Shown: positions 24,379 through 34,410 of the stretch, piece by piece
How positions within the stretch are numbered: the first letter of the stretch is position 1
Layout of the letters: the number at the start of each line of letters is the position of its first letter
From: an uncultured Dyadobacter sp.
Lineage (GTDB): Bacteria > Bacteroidota > Bacteroidia > Cytophagales > Spirosomataceae
Length of the DNA: 64,000 bases
Direction of reading: 5' to 3'
NCBI RefSeq assembly: GCF_946482605.1
Contig: NZ_CAMLSE010000033.1
Span: forward strand, 1-64,000
The notes under the pieces: model-generated
The model's database searches: none
The model's input: only the letters and a program-made list of their open reading frames with translations
What the model was told of the DNA's origin: nothing
Translations under genes and position numbers: made by a program

Positions 24379-25464
24379 ATGAAATATTATAAAGATTACG
24401 ATCTCGAAGATTTTCTTCAGGACGATAGTTTTCGGCTTTGGGTAACAGGGCAGAGCGACTCCACTGGAAGTCTTTGGGAAGAAATCGCCCGCCTCTATCC
24501 CGATAAAAAAATCGTCATGCAACAGGCCAGGGACCTGATCCTGACCTGGACGGAACATGCCGCCATAGTAACCGACCGGCAGCTCGAAGACCAGGTACAG
24601 CGCATTCTGCATACCACCCAGCACAGCATGGAAGAGTCGGCAGCGGTGCGGCCGCTCCGCCGGTGGCTGTCCGTAGCAGCTGCCGTATTGCTGGTTACCG
24701 GGCTTGGGTGGGCATTCTGGCTGAAATCCGGCGACAAACGGGTGGCGGTTTCTCCCGCCCGGCATTATGTGCTGAAAACCGACGCGGCCATGAAGGAAGT
24801 AGCCAATACGACCGCCAAGCCGATGACTGTGAGGCTGCCGGACAATAGCCGGGTAAAACTGGCCCCTTCGAGCCGCATTAGCTATTCAGAGGCATTCATT
24901 CAGGATAAAAAGCGGGAGGTATACCTGTCGGGGGAAGCATTCTTCGACGTTACCCGTGACCCTCAGAACCCGTTTTTTGTGTACGCCAGTGGGTTGGTGA
25001 CGAGGGTGTTGGGTACCAGCTTTTTCGTGAAGGCCACGGATACCAATGTGGAAGTACTGGTGCGGAGCGGAAGGGTGTCGGTGCTGCCGTTGAAAGACAT
25101 CGAAAACCCAAAGGAACAAAGTACCGAACTGCTGCTGACGCCCAATCAGCAGGCGATTTTTTCGGTCAAGGACAATGTGATTTCCAAGTCCATTACCAAT
25201 ATGCCACTGGAATTGATCAAGCCTGATCCGGAAGCAGGTTTTGTGTTCGAGAACCAGCCGGTGAGCAAAGTGTTCTCCGCATTGGAGAAAGTATATGGTA
25301 TACCGATCATCTACGACGCTACCGTGATGGAGAATTGCTCGTTGCGCGTCGAGCTCAGCAACGAACCATTCTTTACCAAACTCGACATCATCACGCAGAC
25401 GCTCGGGGCGTCATACCGGATCAGCGACGGCCAGGTCGTGGTTTCCAGTGAAGGTTGCCATTAA
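24379..25464 (+). CDS. FecR-family anti-sigma factor
   Basis: A 361-residue inner-membrane regulator. The cytoplasmic part (1-93) should hold the sigma factor. One membrane helix follows at about 94-114 (RWLSVAAAVLLVTGLGWAFW). The periplasmic FecR domain is at about 125-225 (VRLPDNSRVKLAPSSRISYS, YLSGEAFFDVTRD, RVLGTSFFVKA). A DUF4974 domain is at about 285-355 (VFSALEKVYGIPIIYD). The last domain is expected to contact the STN domain of the SusC encoded 189 bp downstream. Confidence 0.93.
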   Translation: MKYYKDYDLEDFLQDDSFRLWVTGQSDSTGSLWEEIARLYPDKKIVMQQARDLILTWTEHAAIVTDRQLEDQVQRILHTTQHSMEESAAVRPLRRWLSVAAAVLLVTGLGWAFWLKSGDKRVAVSPARHYVLKTDAAMKEVANTTAKPMTVRLPDNSRVKLAPSSRISYSEAFIQDKKREVYLSGEAFFDVTRDPQNPFFVYASGLVTRVLGTSFFVKATDTNVEVLVRSGRVSVLPLKDIENPKEQSTELLLTPNQQAIFSVKDNVISKSITNMPLELIKPDPEAGFVFENQPVSKVFSALEKVYGIPIIYDATVMENCSLRVELSNEPFFTKLDIITQTLGASYRISDGQVVVSSEGCH

Positions 25465-25523
25465 TCGAAGTGAACCCCTAACCATCTAACCCCATCCTAT
25501 GAAGAGAACCTGATAGCATGCAA

Positions 25524-25556
25524 AAAGCCGGGAACGGGTCCAGCGTTACCGGCTTT
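25524..25556 (+). promoter_or_regulatory. Strong hairpin between anti-sigma and susC genes
   Basis: AAAGCCGG (25524-25531) pairs with CCGGCTTT (25549-25556). After one G-A mismatch the stem continues with AACG/CGTT and closes with a 7-nt loop. It lies 60 bp after the fecR-type stop and about 100 bp before the susC ATG. No U-tract follows, so it may be an attenuator, an RNA-stability element or part of the susC leader rather than a plain terminator. Confidence 0.6.
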
Positions 25557-25653
25557 GAAAAATTCCTCTCCATTAAGCAAAACTTAAAGCCCCCGAAACG
25601 GGAGCGAGGAAGGCCTTTGTCGTTTGTGAACACCAAAAAACCATCGTAAAAGT

Positions 25654-28600
25654 ATGAAAAAAAATAGTATACCATTTAAATATTTGGTAACTGCGATGAA
25701 AGTTACGTGCATACCATTTCTTGTGTCTTTGTTCTTCCAGAGCCTGGCCATCGCCAACGACGGCGTGGCCCAGGAACTATTGAACAGGGAAGTGAGCCTG
25801 CAAGCCAGGCAGCAGGATCTGAAACGTGTGCTGACCACGCTGGAAAAGACAGCGAAGGTTAAATTTTCGTACATCCCGTCCCTGATCAACAACCAGAAAG
25901 TGACGGTGGATGCATCCAACCAGAAGTTAAGTAAGGTGCTCAAAGAATTGTTCGTGCCCTTGCAGATCAACTATTCGGTGTCCGGCAATTACATTATACT
26001 GATCCGTAAAGCCGATGAATCGTTTTCAGAATCTCCCCAATTCCTAAACCCTGTTCCATTACCTTATCTGCATCCCGTCGACATTGCGATCAAAGGCAAG
26101 GTCACGGGAGCGGATAATAAGGAAGGGCTTCCTGGGGTGAGCGTGGTGATCAAAGGGACTCAGCAGGGGGCCATTACCGGCGGCGACGGGAGTTTCGACA
26201 TCGTGGTGCCCGACGACCGGGCGGTGCTGGTTTTTAGTTTTGTAGGCTACATTTCCCAGGAGATCCCCGTCTCCAATCGCTCGGTGATCCACATCGCGCT
26301 CGAACCGGACATCAAGGCTTTGAGTGAGGTGGTCGTGACGGGATATACCACCCAGTCGAGGCGGGACATTACCGGCTCGGTCAGCGTGATTGATGCCGAA
26401 AAACTGCTTTCGGTGCCTGCAACGAACCTTGCGCAGCAGTTGCAGGGGCGCGCCGCAGGCGTGACCGTGGGCACGGACAACACACCCGGCGGGGGCGTGG
26501 CCGTGCGGGTACGAGGGTACGGCACCCTGGGTAACAACGACCCGCTTTACATCATCGACGGCGTTCCCACGAAGGGGAATCTCAATACGATCAACCAGAA
26601 CGACATCGAATCGATCCAGATTCTGAAAGACGCATCCTCAGCCTCCATTTACGGTTCGCGGGCCGCCAACGGGGTGGTGATCATCACGACCAAAAGAGGC
26701 AAGACAGGTGTGCCGAAATTTACATTTGACGCTTATTTCGGGGTTCAGAAACTGGCGAAAAAAATGGACCTGCTCAACACCAGCGAGTACGGCCAATACC
26801 TTTGGCGCAGCAAGAAGAATGCCAACGTGGTGAACCCCACGACTGGCAACCCGGAGCACGCGCAATACGGAAAGGGAGCAGAGCCAGTGATTCCGGATTA
26901 CATCATTCCGGATGGCGCTTCGGAAGGCGACCCGCGCGTGAACCCGGCCAATTACAGCTACGACCGCTATACCGATCCGCAGTTTGGGAAAACCAAATTC
27001 TCCATCACCCGTGCCAACAAGGAGGGTACCGACTGGATGGAAGAGGTATTTAACTCCGCACCGATCCAGAATTACCAGATGGGCGTTTCAGGAGGTTCCG
27101 AAGTGAGCCGCTACTCGTTTTCAGGTAATTATTTCAATCAGCAGGGCATATTGATGTACAATGGCTACCGGCGCTACTCGGTGCGTGCCAACACGGAGTT
27201 TACCATCAAGAAAAAACTACGCATCGGGGAGAACCTGCAAGTGGCTTATGGCCGGCGCCAGGGCAACTACGGGAACAACAGCGAAACCAGCCAGGTTTCC
27301 AACACTTACCGGGCGCAACCCATTATCCCGGTATACGACATCGGGGGCAATTTCGCCGGCACGCTGGGTAGCAATCTGGGTAATGCGAATAATCCTGTGG
27401 GGCAGCTCATGCGCAACAAGGACAATGGGTATAAAGACCTGCGGCTGTTTGGAAATACCTACGCGGAGTTTGATATACTCAAAAACCTGACGGCCAAAAC
27501 CAGTTTCGGCCTTGACCTGACCGCTTCCGCCGGGAAGTACTACACGCCCGTGGAAGTGGAACTGGCGCATGGTACCAACGTCAACAGCCTCAGTGAGAAC
27601 CGGAGTTATGGTTATTCCTGGACCTGGACCAACACCCTGACATACGACAAGACATTCGGCGAATCGCATCATTTGAATGCATTCGTAGGGCTGGAATCGA
27701 TCGACTCTTTCGGTGATTTTATCAATGCCTACCGGCAGGGTTTCTTTTCCAATAATGTAGATCTGCGTTATATCGATGCCGGTAACCCGGCTACGGCCAC
27801 CAACAGCGGCTATGCGTCGTCATCCTGGTCGTTGTTCTCCTACTTTGGTCGGGTGGATTATGCATTCGATGACAAGTACCTTTTGCAGGCTACCGTCCGG
27901 CGTGATGCCTCGTCGCGGTTCCAGGCGGCGTCGCGCTATGCCACGTTTCCGGCGGCCAGTGTGGGCTGGCGCATTTCAAAAGAGCCCTTTATGGCCGGAG
28001 TCGATTTCATCAGCGATCTGAAACTGAGGGCCGGATGGGGGCAGACCGGGAATCAGGAGATCGGGGATTTTAATGCATTTTCAACTTATCAGAGCAACCC
28101 CAACAGCAGCGGTTATGGCCTCGGCAGCAGTCCGATCGGCTATGTGCAGGGCTTCGACCTCGGAAGGTTCGGTAACCCAAAGGCAAAGTGGGAAACAACG
28201 TCGACGGTGAATGTAGGGCTGGACGCCAACCTGTTCAAAGGCAAGTTTGACCTGAGCCTGGACGTATTCGATCGCCAGACGAAGAACCTCCTTTATACCA
28301 AAGCCTACGACCCGCGCCTGGGCGACGCCGCTATTCCCGCCCAGAATATTGCATCCCTGCAGAACCGCGGCATCGACCTTGGCCTGAATTACAACGGCAA
28401 CGCGATCGACGGCCAGCTGACTTATAGTTTAGGAGTCAATTTCTCGACCTATCGCAACAAGATCATCGCCCTGGATCCGCAGAACCCCAATGACTTTCTG
28501 CCGGGCTTTTCACTCCGCACGCCCCCTGTGACCCGCTCCATTGCCGGTCGGCCGATCTCGTCCTTTTACGGCTATATCATCGACGGTATCATGCAGAACG

Positions 28601-29271
28601 AGGAAGAAGTAAAGGGTCACGCCAAATTTCCGGGCTACTACGACTCAAACATTTATATCGATGGCAGGAAAACGCAGGGCGTAGGCAAGTTTAAATACAG
28701 GGACGTCAATAATGACGGCATCATCAATGCGCAGGACCAGACCTATATCGGAAGTCCGCACCCCGATTTTACCTACGGTATCAATGCGAATGTAGGATAT
28801 AAGAATTTCGATCTGACGATCTTCGCCCAGGGTGTTCAGGGCAACGACATCTTCAACCATGTGCGTTACTGGACTGATTTCGAGGTGTTCCAGGGCAATC
28901 GCTCCACACGGATGCTGTATGACTCATGGCGGCCCGATAACCCTGGTGCGAAGCTGCCTATCCTCGATGCCAACGATGCGCAAAGCGGAGAACCTTCGAC
29001 CTATTTTGTGGAAAACGGGTCCTACCTGCGGTTCAAGAATATCCAGCTGGGTTACACGCTCCCGAAATCGATGCTGAGCAGGATCGGTGCCGAGCACCTG
29101 CGGATCTATGTCCAGGGGCAGAATCTGCTCACATTCACCAAATACACGGGGCTGGATCCGGAAATTAACCTGCGGAACTTCAACAGCGGCTCCGACCGGC
29201 AGATCGGTGTGGACGAGGGGGTTTATCCCACGCCCAAATCATTCATCGTAGGTGTTAGTATCGGTTTTTAA
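25654..29271 (+). CDS. SusC family TonB-dependent transducer with STN domain
   Basis: A 1205-residue outer-membrane transporter. Order: signal sequence (about 1-32, ending near SLAIANDG), STN domain (33-115, LQARQQDLKRVLTTLEK), carboxypeptidase-regulatory-like domain (145-220, GKVTGADNKEGLPGVSVVIK), TonB-box-like LSEVVVTGYTTQSRRD, plug with VRVRGYGTLGNNDPLYIIDG and ILKDASSASIYGSRAANGVV, and a barrel ending VGVSIGF. The extra STN domain marks it as a signalling transporter that talks to a FecR anti-sigma, and such a gene is directly upstream. Its SusD partner follows 11 bp later. Confidence 0.95.
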   Translation: MKKNSIPFKYLVTAMKVTCIPFLVSLFFQSLAIANDGVAQELLNREVSLQARQQDLKRVLTTLEKTAKVKFSYIPSLINNQKVTVDASNQKLSKVLKELFVPLQINYSVSGNYIILIRKADESFSESPQFLNPVPLPYLHPVDIAIKGKVTGADNKEGLPGVSVVIKGTQQGAITGGDGSFDIVVPDDRAVLVFSFVGYISQEIPVSNRSVIHIALEPDIKALSEVVVTGYTTQSRRDITGSVSVIDAEKLLSVPATNLAQQLQGRAAGVTVGTDNTPGGGVAVRVRGYGTLGNNDPLYIIDGVPTKGNLNTINQNDIESIQILKDASSASIYGSRAANGVVIITTKRGKTGVPKFTFDAYFGVQKLAKKMDLLNTSEYGQYLWRSKKNANVVNPTTGNPEHAQYGKGAEPVIPDYIIPDGASEGDPRVNPANYSYDRYTDPQFGKTKFSITRANKEGTDWMEEVFNSAPIQNYQMGVSGGSEVSRYSFSGNYFNQQGILMYNGYRRYSVRANTEFTIKKKLRIGENLQVAYGRRQGNYGNNSETSQVSNTYRAQPIIPVYDIGGNFAGTLGSNLGNANNPVGQLMRNKDNGYKDLRLFGNTYAEFDILKNLTAKTSFGLDLTASAGKYYTPVEVELAHGTNVNSLSENRSYGYSWTWTNTLTYDKTFGESHHLNAFVGLESIDSFGDFINAYRQGFFSNNVDLRYIDAGNPATATNSGYASSSWSLFSYFGRVDYAFDDKYLLQATVRRDASSRFQAASRYATFPAASVGWRISKEPFMAGVDFISDLKLRAGWGQTGNQEIGDFNAFSTYQSNPNSSGYGLGSSPIGYVQGFDLGRFGNPKAKWETTSTVNVGLDANLFKGKFDLSLDVFDRQTKNLLYTKAYDPRLGDAAIPAQNIASLQNRGIDLGLNYNGNAIDGQLTYSLGVNFSTYRNKIIALDPQNPNDFLPGFSLRTPPVTRSIAGRPISSFYGYIIDGIMQNEEEVKGHAKFPGYYDSNIYIDGRKTQGVGKFKYRDVNNDGIINAQDQTYIGSPHPDFTYGINANVGYKNFDLTIFAQGVQGNDIFNHVRYWTDFEVFQGNRSTRMLYDSWRPDNPGAKLPILDANDAQSGEPSTYFVENGSYLRFKNIQLGYTLPKSMLSRIGAEHLRIYVQGQNLLTFTKYTGLDPEINLRNFNSGSDRQIGVDEGVYPTPKSFIVGVSIGF

Positions 29272-29282
29272 AATTGATGATC

Positions 29283-31001
29283 ATGAAAAAAATATTCATA
29301 CCCGTTTTGTTACTTATTGCATCTTCCTGCGGCGATAGTTTCCTCGAAAAAAAGCCTCAGGGACAATACAGTCCTGATATTATCACGACGACCTCGGGCA
29401 TTGAAGGAGCACTCGTGGGCGTTTATGCATTGCTGGATGGTATCGGCACGAGCGGCGTTACGAGCTGGCACGGGGCTGTTTCCAACTGGATTTTCGGCAG
29501 TGTGGTGTCCGACGATGCCTACAAAGGCTCGGATGCCGGTGACCAGCCCGAGCAGACGTTCCTCGAACGGTACGTCTGGCTTTCGACAAACACCCACATT
29601 TATGGGAAATGGCGGACCTTGTACGACGGTATTGCGCGTGCCAATGACGTTTTGAAAACCTTGCCCAAGGTCACGGGAATGGACGCGGCGCGCAGCAAAC
29701 AGATCCAGGCCGAAGCCCGCTTCCTGCGCGGCCATTACCATTTCGAAGCCAAGAAAATGTGGGGCAACATTTCGTACATCGATGAGCAGACCTGGGACCC
29801 CGAAAACCCGGAGAGCGTGCTGATACCCAATACCGTGGATGCATGGCCGAAAATTGAGGAGGATTTTAAGTTTGCTTCCGAAAACCTGCCGGAGACGCAG
29901 ACACAACCGGGACGGCCGACCCGGTATGCGGCGCTGGCGTACCTCGGCAAATGTCATATGTACCAGGGCTTTCCGAAAGGGCAGCCGACCGTCCAACATC
30001 TCACTGCGGCCAGGGAGGCGCTGCTGAAAGTGGTGACAAGCGGCAAATACAAGCTTGTGGACCGCTTTCATGACAATTTCGCAGCTGAAACCCGGAACAA
30101 TGCCGAGTCCATCTTCGAGGTGCAATATACCGTCACCGCGGCCGACGGGTCGGGCGGGAACCAGGGCGACGAGCTGACCTATATGTATCCCAACGGTCCC
30201 GGCGGATGCTGCGGCTTCTATCAGGCCTCGCAGAATCTGGTGAATGCCTACAAAACCGATGAGAAAGGTTTGCCGCTGATCAAGACGTTTAATGACGTGG
30301 ATGTGAAGAACGATGAGGGATTGCTTTCTTCTGCACCTTTTGAACCTTACACCGGCAGACTCGACGCACGGCTCGACTGGACGGTAGGCCGCCGGGGCAT
30401 TCCGTACATCGACTGGGGTGTACATCCGGGCCGTTTCTGGATCCGTGACCAGTCCTACGCCGGACCTTATTCATCGAAAAAGCAGATTGTCAGCAAAGCG
30501 GAATCCGGTAAAACCGGCAGTCCGCGGTTGAGCTCCAATAACTACCGGCTCATGCGATACGACCATGTGCTGCTATGGCTGGCGGAATGTGAGGTAGAGC
30601 TGGGAAACCTTGAAAAAGCCCGCGAATACGTGAATACCATACGCAAGCGTGCGGGTAACCCGGACGGATTTGTGAAAACGGACGATGGGAAGGCGGCCGC
30701 CAACTACGTGGTAGGCCTCTATAATGATCCCTGGAAGGACGCTGCCGCTGCCCGCGACGCCGTACGCTTCGAGAGCCGTCTGGAATTTGCAATGGAAGGC
30801 CACCGCTTTTTCGAACTCGTCCGCTGGGGCATCGCAGTCCCGGTCCTGAATGCCTATCTCGACAAGGAGAAAAACCTGCGCACCTACCTCAGCGGTGCGA
30901 AGTTTGAGGAGAAGCACCAGTACTACCCGATCCCGCAGCAGGCCATTGTGTATAGCACGAAGGGCGGACAGGCTTCGCTCGTGCAAAACCCAGGCTATTA
31001 G
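29283..31001 (+). CDS. SusD/RagB family nutrient-binding lipoprotein
   Basis: A 572-residue surface lipoprotein, partner of the SusC just upstream. I place the start at the ATG at 29283 (MKKIFIPVLLLIASSC), giving a lipobox at Cys16. Two earlier in-frame starts at 29274 (TTG) and 29277 only lengthen the signal sequence. SusD features: DSFLEKKPQGQYSPDII, the early helix ARFLRGHYHFEAKKMWG, and the closing block EYVNTIRKRAGNP ... SRLEFAMEGHRFFELVRWG. It is the last gene of the sigma-FecR-SusC-SusD group; 141 bp separate it from the cytochrome module. Confidence 0.95.
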   Translation: MKKIFIPVLLLIASSCGDSFLEKKPQGQYSPDIITTTSGIEGALVGVYALLDGIGTSGVTSWHGAVSNWIFGSVVSDDAYKGSDAGDQPEQTFLERYVWLSTNTHIYGKWRTLYDGIARANDVLKTLPKVTGMDAARSKQIQAEARFLRGHYHFEAKKMWGNISYIDEQTWDPENPESVLIPNTVDAWPKIEEDFKFASENLPETQTQPGRPTRYAALAYLGKCHMYQGFPKGQPTVQHLTAAREALLKVVTSGKYKLVDRFHDNFAAETRNNAESIFEVQYTVTAADGSGGNQGDELTYMYPNGPGGCCGFYQASQNLVNAYKTDEKGLPLIKTFNDVDVKNDEGLLSSAPFEPYTGRLDARLDWTVGRRGIPYIDWGVHPGRFWIRDQSYAGPYSSKKQIVSKAESGKTGSPRLSSNNYRLMRYDHVLLWLAECEVELGNLEKAREYVNTIRKRAGNPDGFVKTDDGKAAANYVVGLYNDPWKDAAAARDAVRFESRLEFAMEGHRFFELVRWGIAVPVLNAYLDKEKNLRTYLSGAKFEEKHQYYPIPQQAIVYSTKGGQASLVQNPGY

Positions 31002-31142
31002 GTGCTTCTGCCGATCTGCGGGGCCGGAATACCTTGCAGGTCGGCATTAAATGAATTAAATTAGATTAAGGAAGAGGGGTGAATGTGCTTTTGATATGAC
31101 GTAGCGCCTCACATGCCTGCCACCCATTAATAGTTGTTACCA

Positions 31143-34100
31143 ATGCTGAATACCTGGTTAAAATATTGCCTGCTGGTCCCGGTTGCCGGATACATCTTTA
31201 TTTCCTGTGACAAAAAGGTGGATCTGCCCGATGATGTGGCTGCTGAAATGGCGACGCTCGTCGCACCGGTCGACTATACTTACGATGTCAAACCGATCCT
31301 TTCCGATCGCTGTTTTGCCTGCCACGGGCCCGACGCCAACCACCAAAAGGCCGATCTGCGGCTGGATGTGGCGAAGGTGGCCTACGAAAAAGTCGGAGAG
31401 AACGGCTTAAAGGCGATCAAACCCGGAAAGCCCGGAAGCAGTGAGCTGGTGCACCGTATTCTATCGAGCGATCCCGACGTGATCATGCCGACTCCGGAGT
31501 CCCATTTATCGCTGACTGCCCGTGAGAAGGCTATTCTGATCCGATGGGTGGAGGAAGGAGCCGAGTACAAGCCGCACTGGGCTTTTACTCAGGTGACCAA
31601 ACCGGAGCTGCCGGAGGTGAAGAATGCGAAATGGGTTAAAAACGATATCGACCGGTTTATTCTCAAAAAACTCGAAGATAAGAATTTGAAACCTTCGGCC
31701 GAGGCAGATAAAACGACGCTACTGCGTCGGGTATCGCTGGACCTGACCGGCCTGCCCCCGACACCGGAAGAAGTGCACGCTTTCCTGAACGACAAATCGG
31801 CGAATGCATACGAAAAAGTAGTGGACAGATTACTCGCATCGCCGCATTACGGAGAGCATATGGCAGTGCCATGGCTGGACGCCGCCCGCTATGCCGACAC
31901 GCACGGTTACCAGGACGACGGGCTCCGCACCGCATGGCCGTTCCGCGATTGGGTGATCAATTCATTTAACAAAAACCAGCCATACGACCAGTTTGTGACG
32001 TGGCAGCTGGCCGGCGACATGCTGCCCAACCCGACCCGGGACATGATGGTGGCGACGGCATTCAACAGGATGCACCAGCAGAGCCAGGAGGGCGGCATTA
32101 TCCCGGAAGAATACCGGGCCGCCTATGTATCCGACCGCGTGGATACTTTTGGAAAGGCATTCCTGGGCATTACCGTCGAATGTGCGCGCTGCCACGACCA
32201 TAAGTATGACCCGATCAGTCACAAGGACTACTATTCGCTGTATGCATTCTTCAACAATAATGATGAAAACGGCCAGATCCCTTACAATGGGGAAGCCAGT
32301 CCCGCCATTACATTGCCCACACCCGAGGCCGACGCCAAACTGAAATTCATTCACCAGAATCTGGCCCGGGAGCAATCCGCTATAAAAACCAACGCCGCCG
32401 CCTACGAACGCAATTTCCAGCAGTGGCTGGCAACGGCCCGCACAGCACCGGAAAAAGCATTACTTCCGGAGAAAAGCGATCTTTTGGGTCACTTTACCTT
32501 CGACGAACCGAAGGGTAAGGACTTTCAAAACCTCGCCGACCCGAAGCACAAGGCGCATGCCGAGGGGGACGACAGCCTTTCCAATGTGGCATCTCGCAAC
32601 GGAAGGATAGGCAAGGCACGCTATATTTTCGGGGAAAATGCGGTGAGTTTTGGGGATAATTTCGCATTCTTCGAACGGAATCAGCCATTCAGTATCAGTA
32701 TCTGGCTCAACCTGCATGATCCTTCGGTAAGCGGTTCGCTGCTGCACAAATCCAACGGGGTGATGAACGGCTACCGTGGCTGGAATGTGTTCCGGGAAAA
32801 GGACGGCCGCATTCGGTTGACCATCAGTCACGTATGGCCTGAAAATGCCATTGAAATACAGACCGTGGATAAATTCCCGATGAACAAATGGACGCAGCTA
32901 GGTTTTACGTACGACGGGATGAGCAAGGCTGCGGGACTAAAATTGTTTGTGAACGGACAACCGGCGAAGGTGACCGTCCACAACGATCATTTGACGGAAA
33001 GCATTCTGTATGGTAAAAATAAAACCAACTGGTACGTCGATAAACTGAACATCGGCCGCTTATCGGACCAGCGGACCAAGAATTTTGAAGTAGACGAATT
33101 CAGGATTTATACCAGGGCAATCAGTCCGCTGGAAATGAAGGGGATGTATACGCTGCAAAACGAATTGCTGCTTGCATTGAAAACCCCCTCGGCCCAGCTC
33201 AAACCCGATCAGCTGGCGTCTCTGAGAGATTATTATCTCACGAATATAGACGCAGGATTCAGGAAAGTAATGGCGGACAGCCGTGCAATGATCGGCGAGG
33301 AAACGGAGATTATGGACAAGCAAATCGATGTGATGGTGATGAAGGAGCGCAAGTTTCCGCGTAAAACCTTTATTCTTAACCGGGGAGCTTACGACGCACC
33401 CGGTAAGCAGGTCACGACGGATACGCCCGACGCATTTTTCAAAATCCCGAAAGAATATCCCAAAAACCGCCTGGGGCTTGCCAAATGGCTGCTCGATAAA
33501 GACCATCCGCTGTTTACCCGCGTGACTGTGAACCGTTTTTGGATGATGTATTTCGGAAAAGGGCTGGTGATTTCGAGTGACGACTTTGGGAACCAGGGCG
33601 AACTGCCCACGCATCCCGAACTGCTTGATTACCTGGCGGCGCAATTCCGCGAGTCGGGCTGGAACGTGAAAGCCATACAAAAACTGATCGTCACTTCGGC
33701 GACATACAGGCAATCGTCGCACACGAATGCGAACGATCCGGACCCGGATAACCGGCTTTATGCACGCGGCCCAAGCTATCGCATGAGCGCGGAGCAGATC
33801 CGTGATAATGCATTGGCATCGAGTGGATTGCTTACCCGTAGTGTAGGAGGGAAGAGCGCGTACCCCTATCAGCCCGCGGGCCTGTGGGAGGCGCTGGCGA
33901 CCCGCAATGAGGTTACTTACAAGCAGCAGCACGGCGATAGTCTGTACCGGAGAAGCCTGTACACGATCTGGAAACGCAGTTCGCCCCCACCGATGATGCT
34001 CAATTTCGATGCGGCTGAAAGGCATTTCTGCATTACCAAACGTCAGAAAACCAGTACGCCATTACAGGCGCTCGTGGTAATGAACGACCCGCAGTTTGTG

Positions 34101-34400
34101 GAAGCCTCTCGGGTATTGGCGCAACACATGCTGAAAAAGGGTAAGACGATCGACGAGCAGATCAGCTACGCATTCACCGCGCTGACGGGCCGTGAGCCGG
34201 ATTCGAAGGAGCGGACGATCCTGAAAGAGCTGTACGACGAGGAGTTAAAGGATTTCAGCCAAAACCCGAAGCGGGTGAAATCCATACTGAGCGCGGGCGA
34301 ATATCCGCTGGACAAATCCCTGGATCCGGCGCAATTGGCCGCAGGGACTATAGTGGCAAGCACGGTAATGAATTTTGATGAATTTTTGATCAAGCGATAA
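31143..34400 (+). CDS. Planctomycete-type cytochrome lipoprotein (PSCyt1-DUF1549-LamG-DUF1553)
   Basis: A 1085-residue protein, exported by a lipoprotein signal (MLNTWLKYCLLVPVAGYIFI, Cys22). Its start is the ATG at 31143; the in-frame TTG at 31134 is less likely. Parts: a PSCyt1 haem-binding domain with C57-F-A-C60-H61, the DUF1549 domain (about 150-360), which carries a second haem-type motif C347-A-R-C350-H351, a LamG-like concanavalin fold (about 444-665), and DUF1553 (about 738-1030, RVTVNRFWMMYFGKGLV). Members are abundant in planctomycetes and occur in Bacteroidota, usually beside DUF1501. An oxidative role toward sugars is suspected from context, not shown. First of three tightly spaced genes. 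Confidence 0.9.
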   Translation: MLNTWLKYCLLVPVAGYIFISCDKKVDLPDDVAAEMATLVAPVDYTYDVKPILSDRCFACHGPDANHQKADLRLDVAKVAYEKVGENGLKAIKPGKPGSSELVHRILSSDPDVIMPTPESHLSLTAREKAILIRWVEEGAEYKPHWAFTQVTKPELPEVKNAKWVKNDIDRFILKKLEDKNLKPSAEADKTTLLRRVSLDLTGLPPTPEEVHAFLNDKSANAYEKVVDRLLASPHYGEHMAVPWLDAARYADTHGYQDDGLRTAWPFRDWVINSFNKNQPYDQFVTWQLAGDMLPNPTRDMMVATAFNRMHQQSQEGGIIPEEYRAAYVSDRVDTFGKAFLGITVECARCHDHKYDPISHKDYYSLYAFFNNNDENGQIPYNGEASPAITLPTPEADAKLKFIHQNLAREQSAIKTNAAAYERNFQQWLATARTAPEKALLPEKSDLLGHFTFDEPKGKDFQNLADPKHKAHAEGDDSLSNVASRNGRIGKARYIFGENAVSFGDNFAFFERNQPFSISIWLNLHDPSVSGSLLHKSNGVMNGYRGWNVFREKDGRIRLTISHVWPENAIEIQTVDKFPMNKWTQLGFTYDGMSKAAGLKLFVNGQPAKVTVHNDHLTESILYGKNKTNWYVDKLNIGRLSDQRTKNFEVDEFRIYTRAISPLEMKGMYTLQNELLLALKTPSAQLKPDQLASLRDYYLTNIDAGFRKVMADSRAMIGEETEIMDKQIDVMVMKERKFPRKTFILNRGAYDAPGKQVTTDTPDAFFKIPKEYPKNRLGLAKWLLDKDHPLFTRVTVNRFWMMYFGKGLVISSDDFGNQGELPTHPELLDYLAAQFRESGWNVKAIQKLIVTSATYRQSSHTNANDPDPDNRLYARGPSYRMSAEQIRDNALASSGLLTRSVGGKSAYPYQPAGLWEALATRNEVTYKQQHGDSLYRRSLYTIWKRSSPPPMMLNFDAAERHFCITKRQKTSTPLQALVVMNDPQFVEASRVLAQHMLKKGKTIDEQISYAFTALTGREPDSKERTILKELYDEELKDFSQNPKRVKSILSAGEYPLDKSLDPAQLAAGTIVASTVMNFDEFLIKR

Positions 34401-34410
34401 AAATCAGAAT

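Noticed and set aside
29274..29282. Upstream TTG and ATG starts for the second SusD
   Set aside because: They only lengthen the signal peptide. The ATG at 29283 gives the usual MKK lipoprotein start.
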